A stretch of 64,000 nucleotides of DNA from NCBI GenBank assembly GCA_003342815.1, contig PTEX01000015.1:1526003-1590002 (forward strand), given 5' to 3'. Of the stretch, positions 24,900 through 37,154 are shown one piece after another (the first letter of the stretch is position 1; the number at the start of each line of letters is the position of its first letter). Below the pieces are notes generated by a model. That model was not told where the DNA came from and did no database searches. It saw only the letters and a list, made by a program, of their open reading frames with translations. The stretch is from Eudromia elegans (taxonomy: Eukaryota; Chordata; Aves; Tinamiformes; Tinamidae). A program made the position numbers and the translations under genes.

Positions 24900-26840
24900 T
24901 TTGCACTCAATTAGGAGCAGTCACCTAGTAGTCTCAGGCGAGGGAAGGTAACTTCTTGAGATACTCAGTCACTTGTGATCATGTGTCCCTGTCTGCAGCG
25001 GGATATTTTTTAGCAAAGAAACTGGGAAAAATTTTGTTTCTTTTTCCCTGTTTAGCAGTTACTTATTTTAACATAGAGGAGCAAACAAGCAAGGCCCCAA
25101 AAAACATTAAGTGGCATTAACATATGTAGCTTGGTAATATTCAGAAAAACCTCTCAAAACAGGCAACACGCTTCTTTCACAGTAAAATCCAATTTACAGA
25201 TTTTTGCTGAGCTTCTCACAGCAAAGAATTTCTCAATGATTCCTGTAAATACTTCTGCACTGCCCAGAAGAGCAGACCAATAAAACAGAGAAACAAAATG
25301 CCATATGCTCACAGGTGTGTGCAAATTAAAATAGGGATAAAAGATCCAACTCAATTCTCAATATCACATTATTTTTCCATAAGAAGCAATTATTTCTAAG
25401 GAGTAACTGAATATTCCTATAGAATTAACTGTTTAGTCCAGAGGCATCTGACATATCGAGTTATCAAAAAACACTTGGTGGCAATAAAGTATGTGACCTA
25501 GATGCATGTTCCCAGAACATTCATTTTTATTTTTATGAAAGTAAGCTGAACAGCTCGAACCTCTGTGTGTGAAATCATAACGAAACATTAAAAGCTCATT
25601 TACATTTTGAAAAACGACTAGTAAGTAACATTGCATCTTGAAATCTATTTAAGTAACCAAATTGTCTATCGAGCATCTATAATAGCTAGAGTGCTTTTTT
25701 TTTTTTTTTAAGGACAGCATGATTTTCTGATCAGTAGTTAGAGTTAAAAAGAAAACTATAATTAAGCTGAATTACACTTTAGTACTGCAATGTACAATCA
25801 TGGAAACTACACTAAACCCCTTCCTAGAAAAAGAGAACAGAATTTCATGCACTGTTTTAATTGGCAGAGTCTAACGTACTGGCTGTCAGAGGGAAAAAGG
25901 AAAATCAAGTATTTCCACTCATACAACATTACTCAACTGATCTGAAGTATCAGGCACTGGTACTTGTCCCTCAGCTCTAAGTCCATGGAATAGACTTAGT
26001 TGACCATACAGACTACTTGACCATTCCCAAAAACTCATCTGAAATCCAGCAGACCTCCAAAAACGGTAGGTTTTTATAGCAAACAAACAAATAAGTGTTT
26101 TGTTACTTTAATAATAATTTATGGGCTAAAACACTAGCTATCAAGCAGAAAAGCTTTAAAGTAAAACGAACCAGAGAATCCCCCAAAAATGGAAATGCTC
26201 AAAAAGATTCCAAGACTCAATGTATTTATATAAAAACAGTGAATATATAACACACACATTATGTCACAAAGAAGGTGAGGCTCAGTACAGTGAAACTAAT
26301 CAACAATTAATCTTCCTTAGGATTAAAACCCTTATGTGGACTGAAGCCAACTGACCCAAGCGTATCAACCGTCCAACTCAACAGTGAGGGCTGCTCCAAG
26401 ACTGCTAATTAACTAGCTGCGAGGTAGGGAAGCAGGTTTTGTGGGGATTCTTGTTTAGTTGGTTGTTCTTTACCTAAGCAGCGTACAACACTTTTAAAGC
26501 ACAAAATCTTCCCTGAAAATCTTCAGCATTTTTTTCTTATTTGTAGAGTTATCACAAGGCCACGTGTGGAAGAGCCTTGTGACACTTTCATCACAAACAC
26601 AAGTATCTGTTTAAACCCCGTATCTGTTATGATCAACTTACTAGCATCATTTGATGAGAGATCCCTTCATACATGGTAAAATTACTTCTGTTTTGAAGTC
26701 TGTTCAGGAAAGCTACTCTTTAAATAATCATAAGGGATATGGTTTCCTAAAGCACTAGAATTTCCATCACCCCAAAATCATGTTTCACCTATTAATTTCA
26801 AGATATGTCTCAGAAAAATTTACAAACGAAAAATTTAGTA
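24900..26840. other. Non-coding stretch
   Basis: Very AT-rich, with a poly-T run near 25696. No exon or known repeat seen. Confidence 0.45.
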
Positions 26841-26842
26841 TT

Positions 26843-26905
26843 CTATGTATACACTACCATCAACAATATCCTATCAATACCCTATATATACACTAGCATC
26901 AACAA
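26843..26905 (+). repeat. Two-copy tandem duplication, 39-base period
   Basis: A phrase CTATGTATACACTACCATCA with following CAA at 26843-26866 recurs at 26882-26905 as CTATATATACACTAGCATCA, again followed by CAA, with two differences. This fits a local slippage or small tandem duplication. Confidence 0.8.
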
Positions 26906-26909
26906 GAAA

Positions 26910-27985
26910 AAAATACTCCATGCACTTACGAACATGAATATCACAGTTTAAGATTTCATTTCAATCTCTAAAATAACATTACACAAACAGTATAAAACAT
27001 CACAGGTCTTATGCAAACAAGCAGACTCCCAAATTAAGGTTGCTGCTTCTCAGTCCATTATCCTACACAGCTTCTCCTCACACTGAAAAGTGCATTAAAA
27101 CAGAGGAGCAGCCTCATACCTGCACTGCATTGAATGCATTGACTTAGGACAGACTATTAAAAAGCAATCTGAAAAAATAAAAATTATTAATACTGAAAAC
27201 AGCACCTGCAGTTCCCTGCTGGTGTTATCCCACTTCCATAATTTTGGGGTTCATCTCCATATTGAAGGAAGCACGTGCCTAGGAATACCTTGCCTATGAC
27301 ACAGGAATCATTTACAACAGCAAGAGCAGCAACACTCTGCTGCCAAGTAAGTCCCAAGCAGCAGGACGAGTGTCACCAGACTTAGCTCCAGCTCAGCATT
27401 TATCATATTCCTGTAATAAATATACTACACAAATAATATATTCATAAGCATGAATACAGTCATATTATATACATATTCAATATCTAACACTCTTTACCAA
27501 TCACTTGGAGAAACGCAAGGTCCAGAGTGAAACTACCATAGTTTTATGCATAGCAACTGACACCCCCACTGATTTTCTTAGGAACTATTGCAATTTCCTC
27601 TTGCTGAGGCACTACTTTGACTGACTAAAGGTTTTAGTTGGCCATAACTGCTTATTTTAGACCAGCATTTAAGCTCACCTCACTTGATGTACTTTACAAG
27701 ACAATTTGGGTTTGTCTACAAACTACAGAGTTTAAAAAATAGCTGCAGGACAGAAAGAAATTCTGACAGAAGTAGCAGCTAATTGTCTATATGATATCAG
27801 CTAAAATCAGTCCAGTTACCTTGTTACATGTTTGAGAGGAGGCACCTGAGCCTCAGATTTGCAGAAATGGAAAGTTACGTACTTACGTGTGACTTGACAG
27901 TTTTCTGAATTAAATCAGAGCGGTTACAAAAGCAAAACCAAATTGCAGAGCACATCTGCTGAGCAGAAGGTGCTCGCAGCTCCAT
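26910..27985. other. Non-coding stretch
   Basis: AT-rich. An 18-base minus-strand segment at 27887-27904 has excellent acceptor and donor signals but is too short to judge; see the findings. Confidence 0.4.
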
Positions 27986-27989
27986 CCAC

Positions 27990-28080
27990 ACTCGCTGCAA
28001 CATCCTGCGGGCTCCGCGCGGCCTTCTGCGACACAGCTCGGAGCGAGGACGACTCCTGGCACGGACGGCGCAGTGCTGCA
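27990..28080. promoter_or_regulatory. Small CpG-rich islet
   Basis: About 90 bases dense in CpG (GCGGGCTCCGCGCGGCC and CGGAGCGAGGACG) between AT-rich flanks. No start, splice pair or domain supports coding, so a regulatory or orphan-island role is the simplest reading. Confidence 0.35.
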
Positions 28081-28084
28081 CTAA

Positions 28085-30180
28085 ACCCAGCAAACCTTGA
28101 CGTTACCTCTCTCTTACTACAGCTGCTTAGAACAGGAAAGCACTGGGTCCATTGGCTTTTGTCACACCTCTTTCTGCTTCATGGGCCTGTTGCTACTTTT
28201 AAGCTGTGCTTTAGTTTCTACCTGGATAACTTTTCAGAAATTCAGAGTTTGTCAACTAAATTTATACGTAGTTGCCAAAAATACCTGGAAGTTCTCCGTA
28301 GAAGAGAGAACAAGGAAGAAGGAAATTGAGAAATTTCAGTGCTCCTTAATATACAAAAATGTGTGTCACACATAGATTTCAAAATGAATCGACATCATTA
28401 CACTCTATTACAATGTTCATACCTGGTTTGGAAGATTCTCCCATTAAAATGTCATCTCTCACACCATCTGACTCTTCCAGTAATATGATCAGCAACCAGA
28501 ATTAAAAGTTCTGAGCCCGAAAGCCATGATGTTTGGCTTAGAGCAGAGTATTTTCTATCAAATACTCTGTTCATGACCAAATGTGGTTTTGTATCAAGGC
28601 TGTTTGACAATTCTAACCCAAAATACTGCTTTCTACTCTAACTCCTGGGCTACATTTGCAAAACTGAAGAGTTAATCTTTTTTTCTTTAATCTTATTGCA
28701 ACTACAAATCCTTCCTCTCGTGGAAATACCCAAAATGACATTTTATAAATTACTCCAGATAGAAATGCTCAATGGGTGCTAGGAAACTGCTACTAACAAA
28801 TTTACATTCTCCTGTCCCTACTCTTGCACTCTATGCTTCAGTGAGCCCCTTCAGCTCACTAACCTGGCCAAGGCAATGGAGAAAAACACAGGAAAAAGGG
28901 GAAGAACTTCCCCCTCCAGAGGCAGTCCCTTCTCCCCTCTCCTCGATTAGTTCATTTTAGCCTATTAAACAAAACCCTTGTGCTCACCTGCTGGTGCTCC
29001 TCCACTTTGCATACATAAATTAACATTCAGTAGCCCAAGGACTAGAAATGGGATATCTTTGCTATCAGATAAGTGCATCCTGCTGAGCTAGATAACCATC
29101 CTGGATCTCATCAGCAGCCCAGGGCATACTGGAGCATCATCTCTGTCCTGCAGAAAGCGAAGAATCACAGGACATGCCCAAAATCAGGGGATTTCAAACT
29201 GTAACCTATGGTCCTTACTCACATGATCAGTGATCCTGGGGAATCTCATGGTTCACCACCATTCACATAATGCAAATTTACTCTAATTTACACCAGTAGC
29301 CGTGAGGAAATTCAGTCTCAGCAGCTAGTCTTGGTGAGGGCCCCCCAAAATCACTGAGTGATAGCACACATTCACCCTTATGCAAGGAATGAGGAAAGTC
29401 TTCTCTTGGGGCAGTGGCCAGAGATAACCTTGTTATCTTCTTAATCGTACTCATCTTCAGCAAGCGTGATGGCAGCACGAACTGACACAGCTAACAATGC
29501 CGAAGCGCTCCAACGCCGGAAGCGCTCTGCACATTACGGCCAAAAAGAGGGGGAAAAAAACCCAACAACAGCAGTAACTAAGAGTTTTGGTTCAAACTGA
29601 GCTGCCTGGTTTCTATTATTTTTGGATTTGCTGCCAAGCATCTCTTTCTCTTCTTCCAGCCATCTCACCAGCAACTCACGATGTAACCCAGATAAAGAGC
29701 GAACTTCTCAATCGTATAATCTCCCCTAAATGTAAAATGGTTTTAATATCTAGCTTCAGTGGCAGTTACAACATAAAAACAAAGGATTATAATACATTAA
29801 TTCCATGAATTTCTGACTCATAAAGAATTTGTAACATTTACATGTAACTTCTAAGCCAAGAAAACTCAAGTTACTACAAAACCCAGTAGCATACTCCACG
29901 CGTACGCAGAAGTATGTATTTATATTTGTGTGTGTTAAATATAGACAGATATAAATATATAAATGTCTCATTCTGGCAAAGAAGAAAATGCCCCAAAGCT
30001 GCTGCTCTTTTTTTCCAACAGTCAGAACTGCTCCAATTTTATGACTAATTTTTCTGTTGTTCCCAGGCTGCTTCTCCAGACTGCCACCATTCCCCACTCC
30101 AAAAAACGGGTAAAATGGTTCTGTTGCTGCCTAACACAAACGGAACAAGTTGTGTCTCTCACTAGAGAGAAAATATTTCA
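28085..30180. other. Non-coding stretch; possible old repeat phrase at 29278-29318
   Basis: The words CTCTAATTTACACCAGTAG followed by CGTGAGGAAATTCAG resemble an old amniote retroposon phrase ('gatttacaccagtgtaa'). This is too short to assign. Otherwise nothing is supported. Confidence 0.3.
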
Positions 30181-30184
30181 ATTG

Positions 30185-30450
30185 TTCCAAGCGCTGCCCC
30201 GGCAGGAGCGGTCGCGGTCCCCGCTCCGCGCGGCTCGCATGGTCTCGCTGGGTTGCGCTGAGGCTCCCGTCCAAGCGAGGGGCAGCAGTTCTGGCTGCAA
30301 GCGGAGGAGCAGGGAGAGGGCATGGCGCTGCCTGCAAGGGAGCGCCCCGTGCCCTGCGCTTCCACCTTCCTTGCCTCCCTCTCGGCAGTTGTTCCTCCAT
30401 CTCTCGTGCTGCCTGGAGTCCCCTGCGCCCTGACTCCATCCACCTTTCTG
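30185..30450. promoter_or_regulatory. CpG-rich islet
   Basis: A sharp block of CpG-dense sequence (GCTGCCCCGGCAGGAGCGG and CCGCTCCGCGCGGCTCGC). Several frames on both strands stay open across it, the usual effect of few stop codons at high GC. It could be an orphan CpG island or a promoter for a non-coding transcript. No first exon can be fixed. Confidence 0.45.
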
Positions 30451-30459
30451 AAAGCCAAG

Positions 30460-31495
30460 GGGTCTTCTCCATGTTGGCGACCTGGCTCGTTTCCAAGGAC
30501 CTCCATTTTTTCTCACGTGCCCCTTAGCAGCTTCCACGTGGGAGCCCCTGGCACCTAAGCCAGGGCTTCCCCTATGGTGCATCCTCCATCTCCAGGTGCC
30601 TGCGGCTCTACAGGTCTCCCTTCGCACCCACCCTCCTGCTCAGAGGGGAAAGGACGGCAAGATTGAGTATCCTCAGGATGGGGTATGATGCCGGGAGGTG
30701 TTAATGGCCACCATCAAGTGGCGCTTTGATGTAGAGACAACTCCCAGCGCCTGGGCCTGCTCACCAGATGCAGGGGGCTCCCGCATCCCCCTGAGCCTTC
30801 CTCCCTCCTGCACCACAGCAGGGGACAGAGACGCTGCCAGTGCGAGGCCCTGTAAACCAACTCGGGGCTTATTCCTATTCCTGGAAAGACGAAAAGGCCC
30901 ATTTCACTGTGACGGACAGACTCGGAACACGCTCGCAAGCCAAGCGTTCACTTTGAAGGGGGTTCTCTCGAACCCGACCCCGTGTCTCGCCGAGTCAACA
31001 GCCTGAGCTCAACGACACGCACGGGCCTCAGAGGTTCTTATCGCAGTCACACACAAATGAAAACAAAAGCAAAAAGGGTTTTTTTTAAGGCTTTCGTATT
31101 GCAAATAAAAAGTATGTGGAATTGTTCTAGGGCTTTTTACTAATTAGTACTGCTTTTATTATGCAGAGGAAAAAAAAGATGTTTTTTCTCCCCCAAAACT
31201 GGCAGTGAACAGCCAATTCAGTAAGCTACGTTTTTGTTTTCTGTGACAGGGCAGTGGAAAAATCTCTTTCATTTATTAGGTCTACAGAGACTAAAACTGG
31301 CCGGGTGTCAAGGCTGCTTTGTAAGAGCTCAGATCCATTGAGCTGCGTGCAGATAGATGCTACAACTCTTTACAGCCTGTTATCAGTATCAGCTTCACCA
31401 AACACAAACTTCTGGTGGTGTCCCAGCGAGTGTTTCTAGGACCCTTCATAAAAGGAAGCAAAAGACAAAACTGACATGTCAACAAAAAAGAGAAA
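30460..31495. other. Non-coding stretch
   Basis: GC content falls back to background by about 31020. No supported feature. Confidence 0.4.
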
Positions 31496-31513
31496 GGGGG
31501 GGGGGAGGGAGGG
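31496..31513 (+). other. G-quadruplex motif
   Basis: Ten consecutive G, then A, GGG, A and GGG. This satisfies the usual four-tract G-quadruplex pattern with single-base loops and sits in an A/G-rich tract on the plus strand. Confidence 0.85.
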
Positions 31514-31514
31514 A

Positions 31515-34500
31515 AAGAAGGAACGGCAGCACCACATCACAGCAAAAAAAACAAGAACCACCTGAGAACCCATCCCAGCACGTGGCCCGCGTGGGGCCTC
31601 GTGGTGGGCAGCCGGGAGCCCGCGCAGCGCAGGCAGCCCTGGCCACAAGGACACCGGGACCACGGGGAAAAAGGTGCTGGCAGCGGCAGACCGGAACCTG
31701 GAAAACTTGCAGGGGGGTTTCAGGAAAGGAGCAAAAACTACCCGAGCAGGTTCAATTACTTTAACTAACTGATTGAAATGTTAAACACACTTGGCACGTT
31801 CAGTCAGGGCCGCGATTATTAAGTTTCAGGGAAAGCAAAATTGCTGAACTTCAAGCCTTCAGTAAACACATCCACAATCACATTCTTTTTAACATACATT
31901 TTCCACAGCAGAAGTTTATGAAGTAGCACCCAGAATACTTTTTATTCTCAGACTCTAAAACTAATCGGACTGATTAATTCTTATCCAACTGAAATATTCT
32001 TGCTATACGTAGATAGACCTCTATGTATCAGACCATATATGTCTTGATGATATTTAATTTTTTTTTCTTTTTTTTAAACTTGCTTGCAACAATAGAGCCA
32101 TACTGAAAAAAAATCGCTTAAACTGTCTTTTCTCTTTAGGAATGTACTCTATTAGATTAAGGGAAAGAAAAAAAAATTGCACGCTAGATTACAATTGTTT
32201 TCCACATTATTAAGGACTGTAAATAATTATTTCAGCATTAAAACAAGTAATTCTTGTTGAACATTCAGCATACTTGAGCTAAAACATCAAGTGTCCTCAT
32301 TCAGCATGAGGGCTGCAGTGCTGCAACGCTGCGCTTGGCACAGAAGTGAACGTCACGACTCTTACAGAAGGGTGCTGCTAGGAGCTGCATATATTTATGA
32401 TTATAGATAAACAGCTGCATACGTGACTGTCTTTAAAATTTAATAAATCTGCAGGGTCTTTAGGACATCTAAAAGCACGTGTGATTTTTATCGCCACCAC
32501 ATAAACAGTCCTCTTTAATAGCCTGCTCTTACTATTTAGTTTGGAGATCACAGGAACACAGAGACTCTGAACTTCGTTTTATTTGCACAAGAGCACAGGA
32601 AACATTGCACAACACCCATTTTCATATGGAGAAACAGAGGATCTGCTCTCCTCACACATTGATCTGCCAGAACTCCAACTTGAGGCGTCATCTGCTCTCA
32701 GCTTTGAGTTAAGGAGTAAAATTTAAAAAAGGAAACAGAAAGCATTCGTGAATACAATGCAGAAGCAGTTTATCTCCATTGCAGGGGCAGAATATACCTA
32801 TGTGGCTCATCTGCTTTCTAGAAACCTGCTGCAAAATGTTAAAACTCTCCTAATCTGCGTCTCTGGCTTGAAGCAAAACAGCTTTGTGGTGCTTCTAAAA
32901 ATAGGAAGGGAGGAGCGGGGGCTGGAAGGGGCAAGAATAAGAGGATAAGTGGGAGTGAGAACTGACGTATCTCGCTGGCATTGATTTACACCAGGACCAG
33001 CACTGAACTGTATTCTTAGAATATGGCTTTTGCCGGCAAAGCGAGACACACGCTCAATTATCCAGCAGAAATGGTCATCCCGTTCTTTCTATTTGGTACA
33101 TGTGAGGGGCAAAAGAAAAAGAAAAGGGAAAAAAAAGTTTTGTTTCATCTGTTACCAAAGCCATCATTCTGCAGTCAACACTTTTAATGAAATACAGGCC
33201 AAAGGATTAGTCAGAGCAGATTCCTGGAAAAACAAAGGACCCTGCATTTGCATACAGATTTCCTATCACAGTAACCAAAACCATGAGCGAATCCTGCTCC
33301 AGCAGCAGGGGCCCAGCAGACTTGCTCTCACCCCGGTCTTGCATTCATGTATAGCAGCTTTAATGCAAGTGATACCAATAATATCACAAAAGCACTACAT
33401 TAAATACCCCAAATGTATCTAAAGCATGGTCTGCAGTGCTGCTGAACCTCCTGAGGAAGCTTCGGTTTAGTAAGAAGGAGCAGAAGGGGATCTGGCGGGG
33501 AGACATCAAACGCCCTTGTCTATAACCTGAGGTACTGATGCACGGAGAAGAGGCCAGGCGGTGCGGCCGGGATGCTAGAGCCAGCAAAGCAGCAAGGGAA
33601 GGCAGCTCTCCCTGTCCATCTCCAGAAAACCAACAGCCCTCCCGAGTCCAACCAGCTGCCAAGCCGGGAAGCACTGAGCGCTACCAGAGTTGCTGTGGGC
33701 TCAGAACGCTCTGGTGCCCTAGTGCCAGGCCGGGTTCAGCCAGGCTTTGGTGCGAGTAAATGCGACTCTAGGGCTTCTTCTCAGAAGGTTATTTTTAAAC
33801 ACCTGACCATATGATCTTCCCTGGAAGAGGAAAAAAGGGGAGACAAAACTAAGTGCTCATTACACACTTGTTTAAATATAACATTAAAAAACCCACAGGA
33901 TATTTAAATGGACTAGCGATGTTCACTTTTAAATTTAAAGTTGGCAACGGACCTGGGCCAGAAAACAAAGGAGGTTGTATTCTGATCAAGATGGAGCAGC
34001 ATGGAGTTGCTAAAACCAGTCTTTAAAACAGTCACAGGAGAAAAAAATATATATATATTAAAAAGCTGCCCAAAATTTGCCCCCGAAAGAGGTAGCAACT
34101 TGCTTTCAAGCCCTTATTCACACACATGCCGAAGGTGCCTGCGGCCGAGCGGGGAGGCTGGAGTCGTGGAGGAAGAGGCAGTGAGTTCAGAGCAGGATGT
34201 GCTGCGCTGCAGGCTTGGCAGCCGCAGCAAGGAGCAACTGCAGCTCCCAGCCCGCGTTTCACAGCGCTGCTTTCCCTGCGAGCAGCAGCTGCACGAATGC
34301 CAAGAAGGCACTTTGCAGCCTCTACCTCCTTCTGTTTCAAAACACAGCAATAAACACATGAGCGTTTATGTAAACCACCCTGGAAGATGCAGCCAAGAGG
34401 AGGCACCACCACAAGGGCAAAAGGCTACTCAGAGGAGCGGCATCGGGGACCAGGAAGGAAAGCACACATCTCCAGCCGCGCACTTGTGCGCGCTGACGCT

Positions 34501-35130
34501 GCCCGGCCTGTCAGCAGCTGGGAATCCAACAGCTGCATTCTTCCAGCAGTACCTGTTAGCATAGTTAGAGTCAAATCACACAGCACTGCCTAGGATTACT
34601 AAAAAAGCACTACTTAAAAACACGTTTTCACAATAGAAGAAACATACTTTTTGTGCACAGAGAAAAGGAAAGCATCTGCATGCCAGTCTGACATCTGCAT
34701 ACCAAATCGACCGTCTGCTTCTGTTTACTTGATTATTTTTGACCATCACTGTCAGTAATATGCACAAAAATCTGCTGTGCTCTGCCAACAGTGCTGGCTC
34801 ATTATCTGTTTACTAAAGTTCTTCTGTGCAAAATTATTTTTGTCTACCAAAAAATGGTGGGGTTTGGAGAGTTTTAACAAAGCAGCAAAATTCAGATACT
34901 AAAATTATATTTCTGATCTTGACATATATCAGTGTGAACCATTCAAATAACTTAATTCATTCCATTGCACATATTACCTTTGATAGGCCCTTACTCATTT
35001 TTCTTCTTCTCCTAGCTTTTCAACTTCTGACTTTTATTTATACCAGTAGAAGCAACTGACTCTTTGGTTTCAAGTAAGATGCACCTACCTGCTTCTTCAA
35101 ACAGACCTCTCATGTCATCTTTCAAGCAAC
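31515..35130. other. Non-coding stretch with possible old repeat pieces
   Basis: A phrase ACCCATTTTCATATGGAG followed by AAACAGAGG at about 32613-32642 resembles the L2/MIR 'cccattttacagatggagaaactgagg' block. Another near 32983 (TTGATTTACACCAGGACCAG) resembles an old amniote retroposon. CpG-richer patches occur at 33540-33740 and 34130-34560 with compositional open frames on both strands. No gene supported. Confidence 0.3.
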
Positions 35131-35133
35131 AAT

Positions 35134-35148
35134 ACACACACACACACA
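35134..35148 (+). repeat. Short (CA)n microsatellite
   Basis: An uninterrupted ACACAC run followed by an A-rich tract. No further structure. Confidence 0.9.
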
Positions 35149-36279
35149 TAAAAAAAGTCCACCAAGGGGAAAAAAAAAAATCAAAAAAAAAATCCTAACA
35201 GATACTGGCTAATACTTGCAGGATTATTTATTTAAATATTTGGATATTCAATAAATTTATTTTGTGGATTGATTCCTGCAACTACAGCGTGTCACTTTAC
35301 ATAGAAAAGCACACACAAAAAAGAAATTCTACTGCATCTGCCCAAACCAGTTCCCTTTCTATTCCATATGTACCATATAGCCTCACGCGAGGGGTTGAGG
35401 AAATACTTAAGGCAAGGCACTGATATGAGCCATGAAAGGAAACACTGTTTACTCTTGCAAAGCAGATGCAGGGCTTATACCAGAAGTTAGCTTTTGTCAG
35501 AGCTGTTTTATTTCTATTTCTAACCAGCTACAAGATGATAGTTAATCTGGCGTGAGTGTAACCAAGCACTTGCAGGAGACTAAAGTCTTTAAAATCATCC
35601 TCAGGAAGCTAGTCAAGTAAGTGATCCTAGGGCAATTTCTTTCTACTGGTATCTTTGCGTCTTGAGGAGACTCTGCTTCCTTTCTAGTCACACAAATCTT
35701 TTTAGCACTCAAGAGAGCAAAGCTATAAAGCCAGGAAAGAAAAGCATATGAATAAACCCCAGAAAATCTTGTAATACCAACAAAAACACAGCACTAGGGG
35801 TTATCACCTCATTGACTCTCTCCCTGCGCTAAGGCGCTCAAAAAAACCCAATGAGAGCACTGGAACAGACCAAAACCAAGCTCCTGATAGTCAGGACCTG
35901 CCCGAGTTTATCCTGAGAAACCAAACTCTTCACGTAGATGATCTACAATGTAGAACTCAGGCATACAAACACAAGCCACCTTCCAAGGGCCCGACACTGT
36001 GTGCTTCCCCAGAACACGCTTTGCATTTGTTACTTCATTTTTTATTCTCCTTGTCTACTAGATTACTCTGGTGGATTATTCTCCCTTTTCCTGCAGCACC
36101 CAGATCTGTTCTGTGGCTTATCTTCCCAAGGGAACATGTTGTGTGGGTTAAGGGTCCCTTACTGCATCCATGCAGCTTTGGAGCTGCATTACGCCTGCTG
36201 CCAGCATGACCAAGCGAGGCACAGGCAGCAAATACAGAAAGGTGTCATTACCCAAACTCAGGCCCTTATTTTCACTTAG

Positions 36280-36334
36280 GAGATGCAGGAAATGTATTTA
36301 TTTAGATACTCCAAACACATCTCCTGACTTCAAA
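36280..36334 (+). CDS. Low-confidence candidate exon, plus strand
   Basis: A 55-base segment follows a strong acceptor (CCCTTATTTTCACTTAG) and ends at a fair donor, AAA/GTAAGC. In the phase-2 frame it reads RCRKCIYLDTPNTSPDFK and leaves in phase 0. The phase-0 frame stops before the end. The peptide is not recognised. The segment abuts a possible old repeat phrase, which argues for an exonised or chance sequence rather than a conserved exon. Confidence 0.15.
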
Positions 36335-36336
36335 GT

Positions 36337-36395
36337 AAGCTTCTCCTGGAGCAGACTGAGCACTCAGCACTTTTGCAAATCGGCCCCAAGTTGAG
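36337..36395 (+). repeat. Possible ancient amniote repeat remnant
   Basis: ACTGAGCACTCAGCACTTTT followed by GCAAATCGGCCC closely follows the old amniote phrase 'gagctcagcacttttgcaaatcaggccc' and echoes the segment at 22700. It is a diverged fragment with uncertain ends. Confidence 0.35.
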
Positions 36396-36974
36396 CAGCT
36401 CCCATGCAGACTTGGTGATGGGCGCTACAAACGTGACAGGCCAGCATTACGCAGGAACGCGCTGGCAGGGCCCCGGGCACGTTTCGGGTCTTTACAGCAA
36501 CCTCAGACTATGATTTTCTGCCTGCAGCCCTTGCCCTGCACACTCTCCCCATCCCTCCTCTCCAACTGGAAAGACAGCAATCCAGGAGCATGACTGTGCA
36601 GAACAGGCCCGGCCGACGTGCAAACAAAGCAGGTGCCTGGCAGAAGAGCTGCACGCAGGCACATGGTCAGGGGCCCGGCCCCGCGATGCACACGAGGAGA
36701 GAACCGAGTTCAGGGCACGTGCGACCTTAACTTGGACCACTCCGGCCTTCACATGACAGCTTCTGCATCCGTCACATTCCTCCTGCAGTATTTTTGGTAA
36801 GCCTTTCTGTGAGTTTTGGAAAAGGCAGCACTAACAACAACAGATCATCCTTTGGCACCATGGCTGCAAACACAAGGAGCACAGAACAGATGGCAGAACT
36901 TTGGGCTCACAGGATCAATGAAATCAGGCAAGAGCCGCTTTTGCTAACAGGGGTTATACACATAGGGGGTAGAC

Positions 36975-37150
36975 ATGGCTTCCGAAACCGCACCATCTCC
37001 TGTCCCACGTGGCCGTCCGGCAGCGGCACCTCCCAGTGGGAGCCGCTCGCTCCAAGGGCCGGGCTGGCCCACGGCAGCCCCTCGCCTCACCCACGGGATC
37101 GGCGGCCACCGCCAACCCTGCCTGGCCTTCCGTACACCGTGGACCCCGAA
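36975..37150. promoter_or_regulatory. CpG-rich islet
   Basis: CpG-dense block (CGTGGCCGTCCGGCAGCGGC and later GGATCGGCGGCCACCGCC) in otherwise moderate-GC sequence. Plus-strand open frames span it without splice or start support. A possible orphan island. Confidence 0.4.
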
Positions 37151-37154
37151 TCTG

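Noticed and set aside
30131-30627. Several overlapping open frames on both strands (114-149 codons)
   Set aside because: Openness on nearly all frames at once reflects high GC in the CpG islet, not coding.
34001-34564. Long plus-strand open frame of 187 codons
   Set aside because: GC-patch artefact: minus-strand frames of similar length overlap it and the peptide shows no family features.
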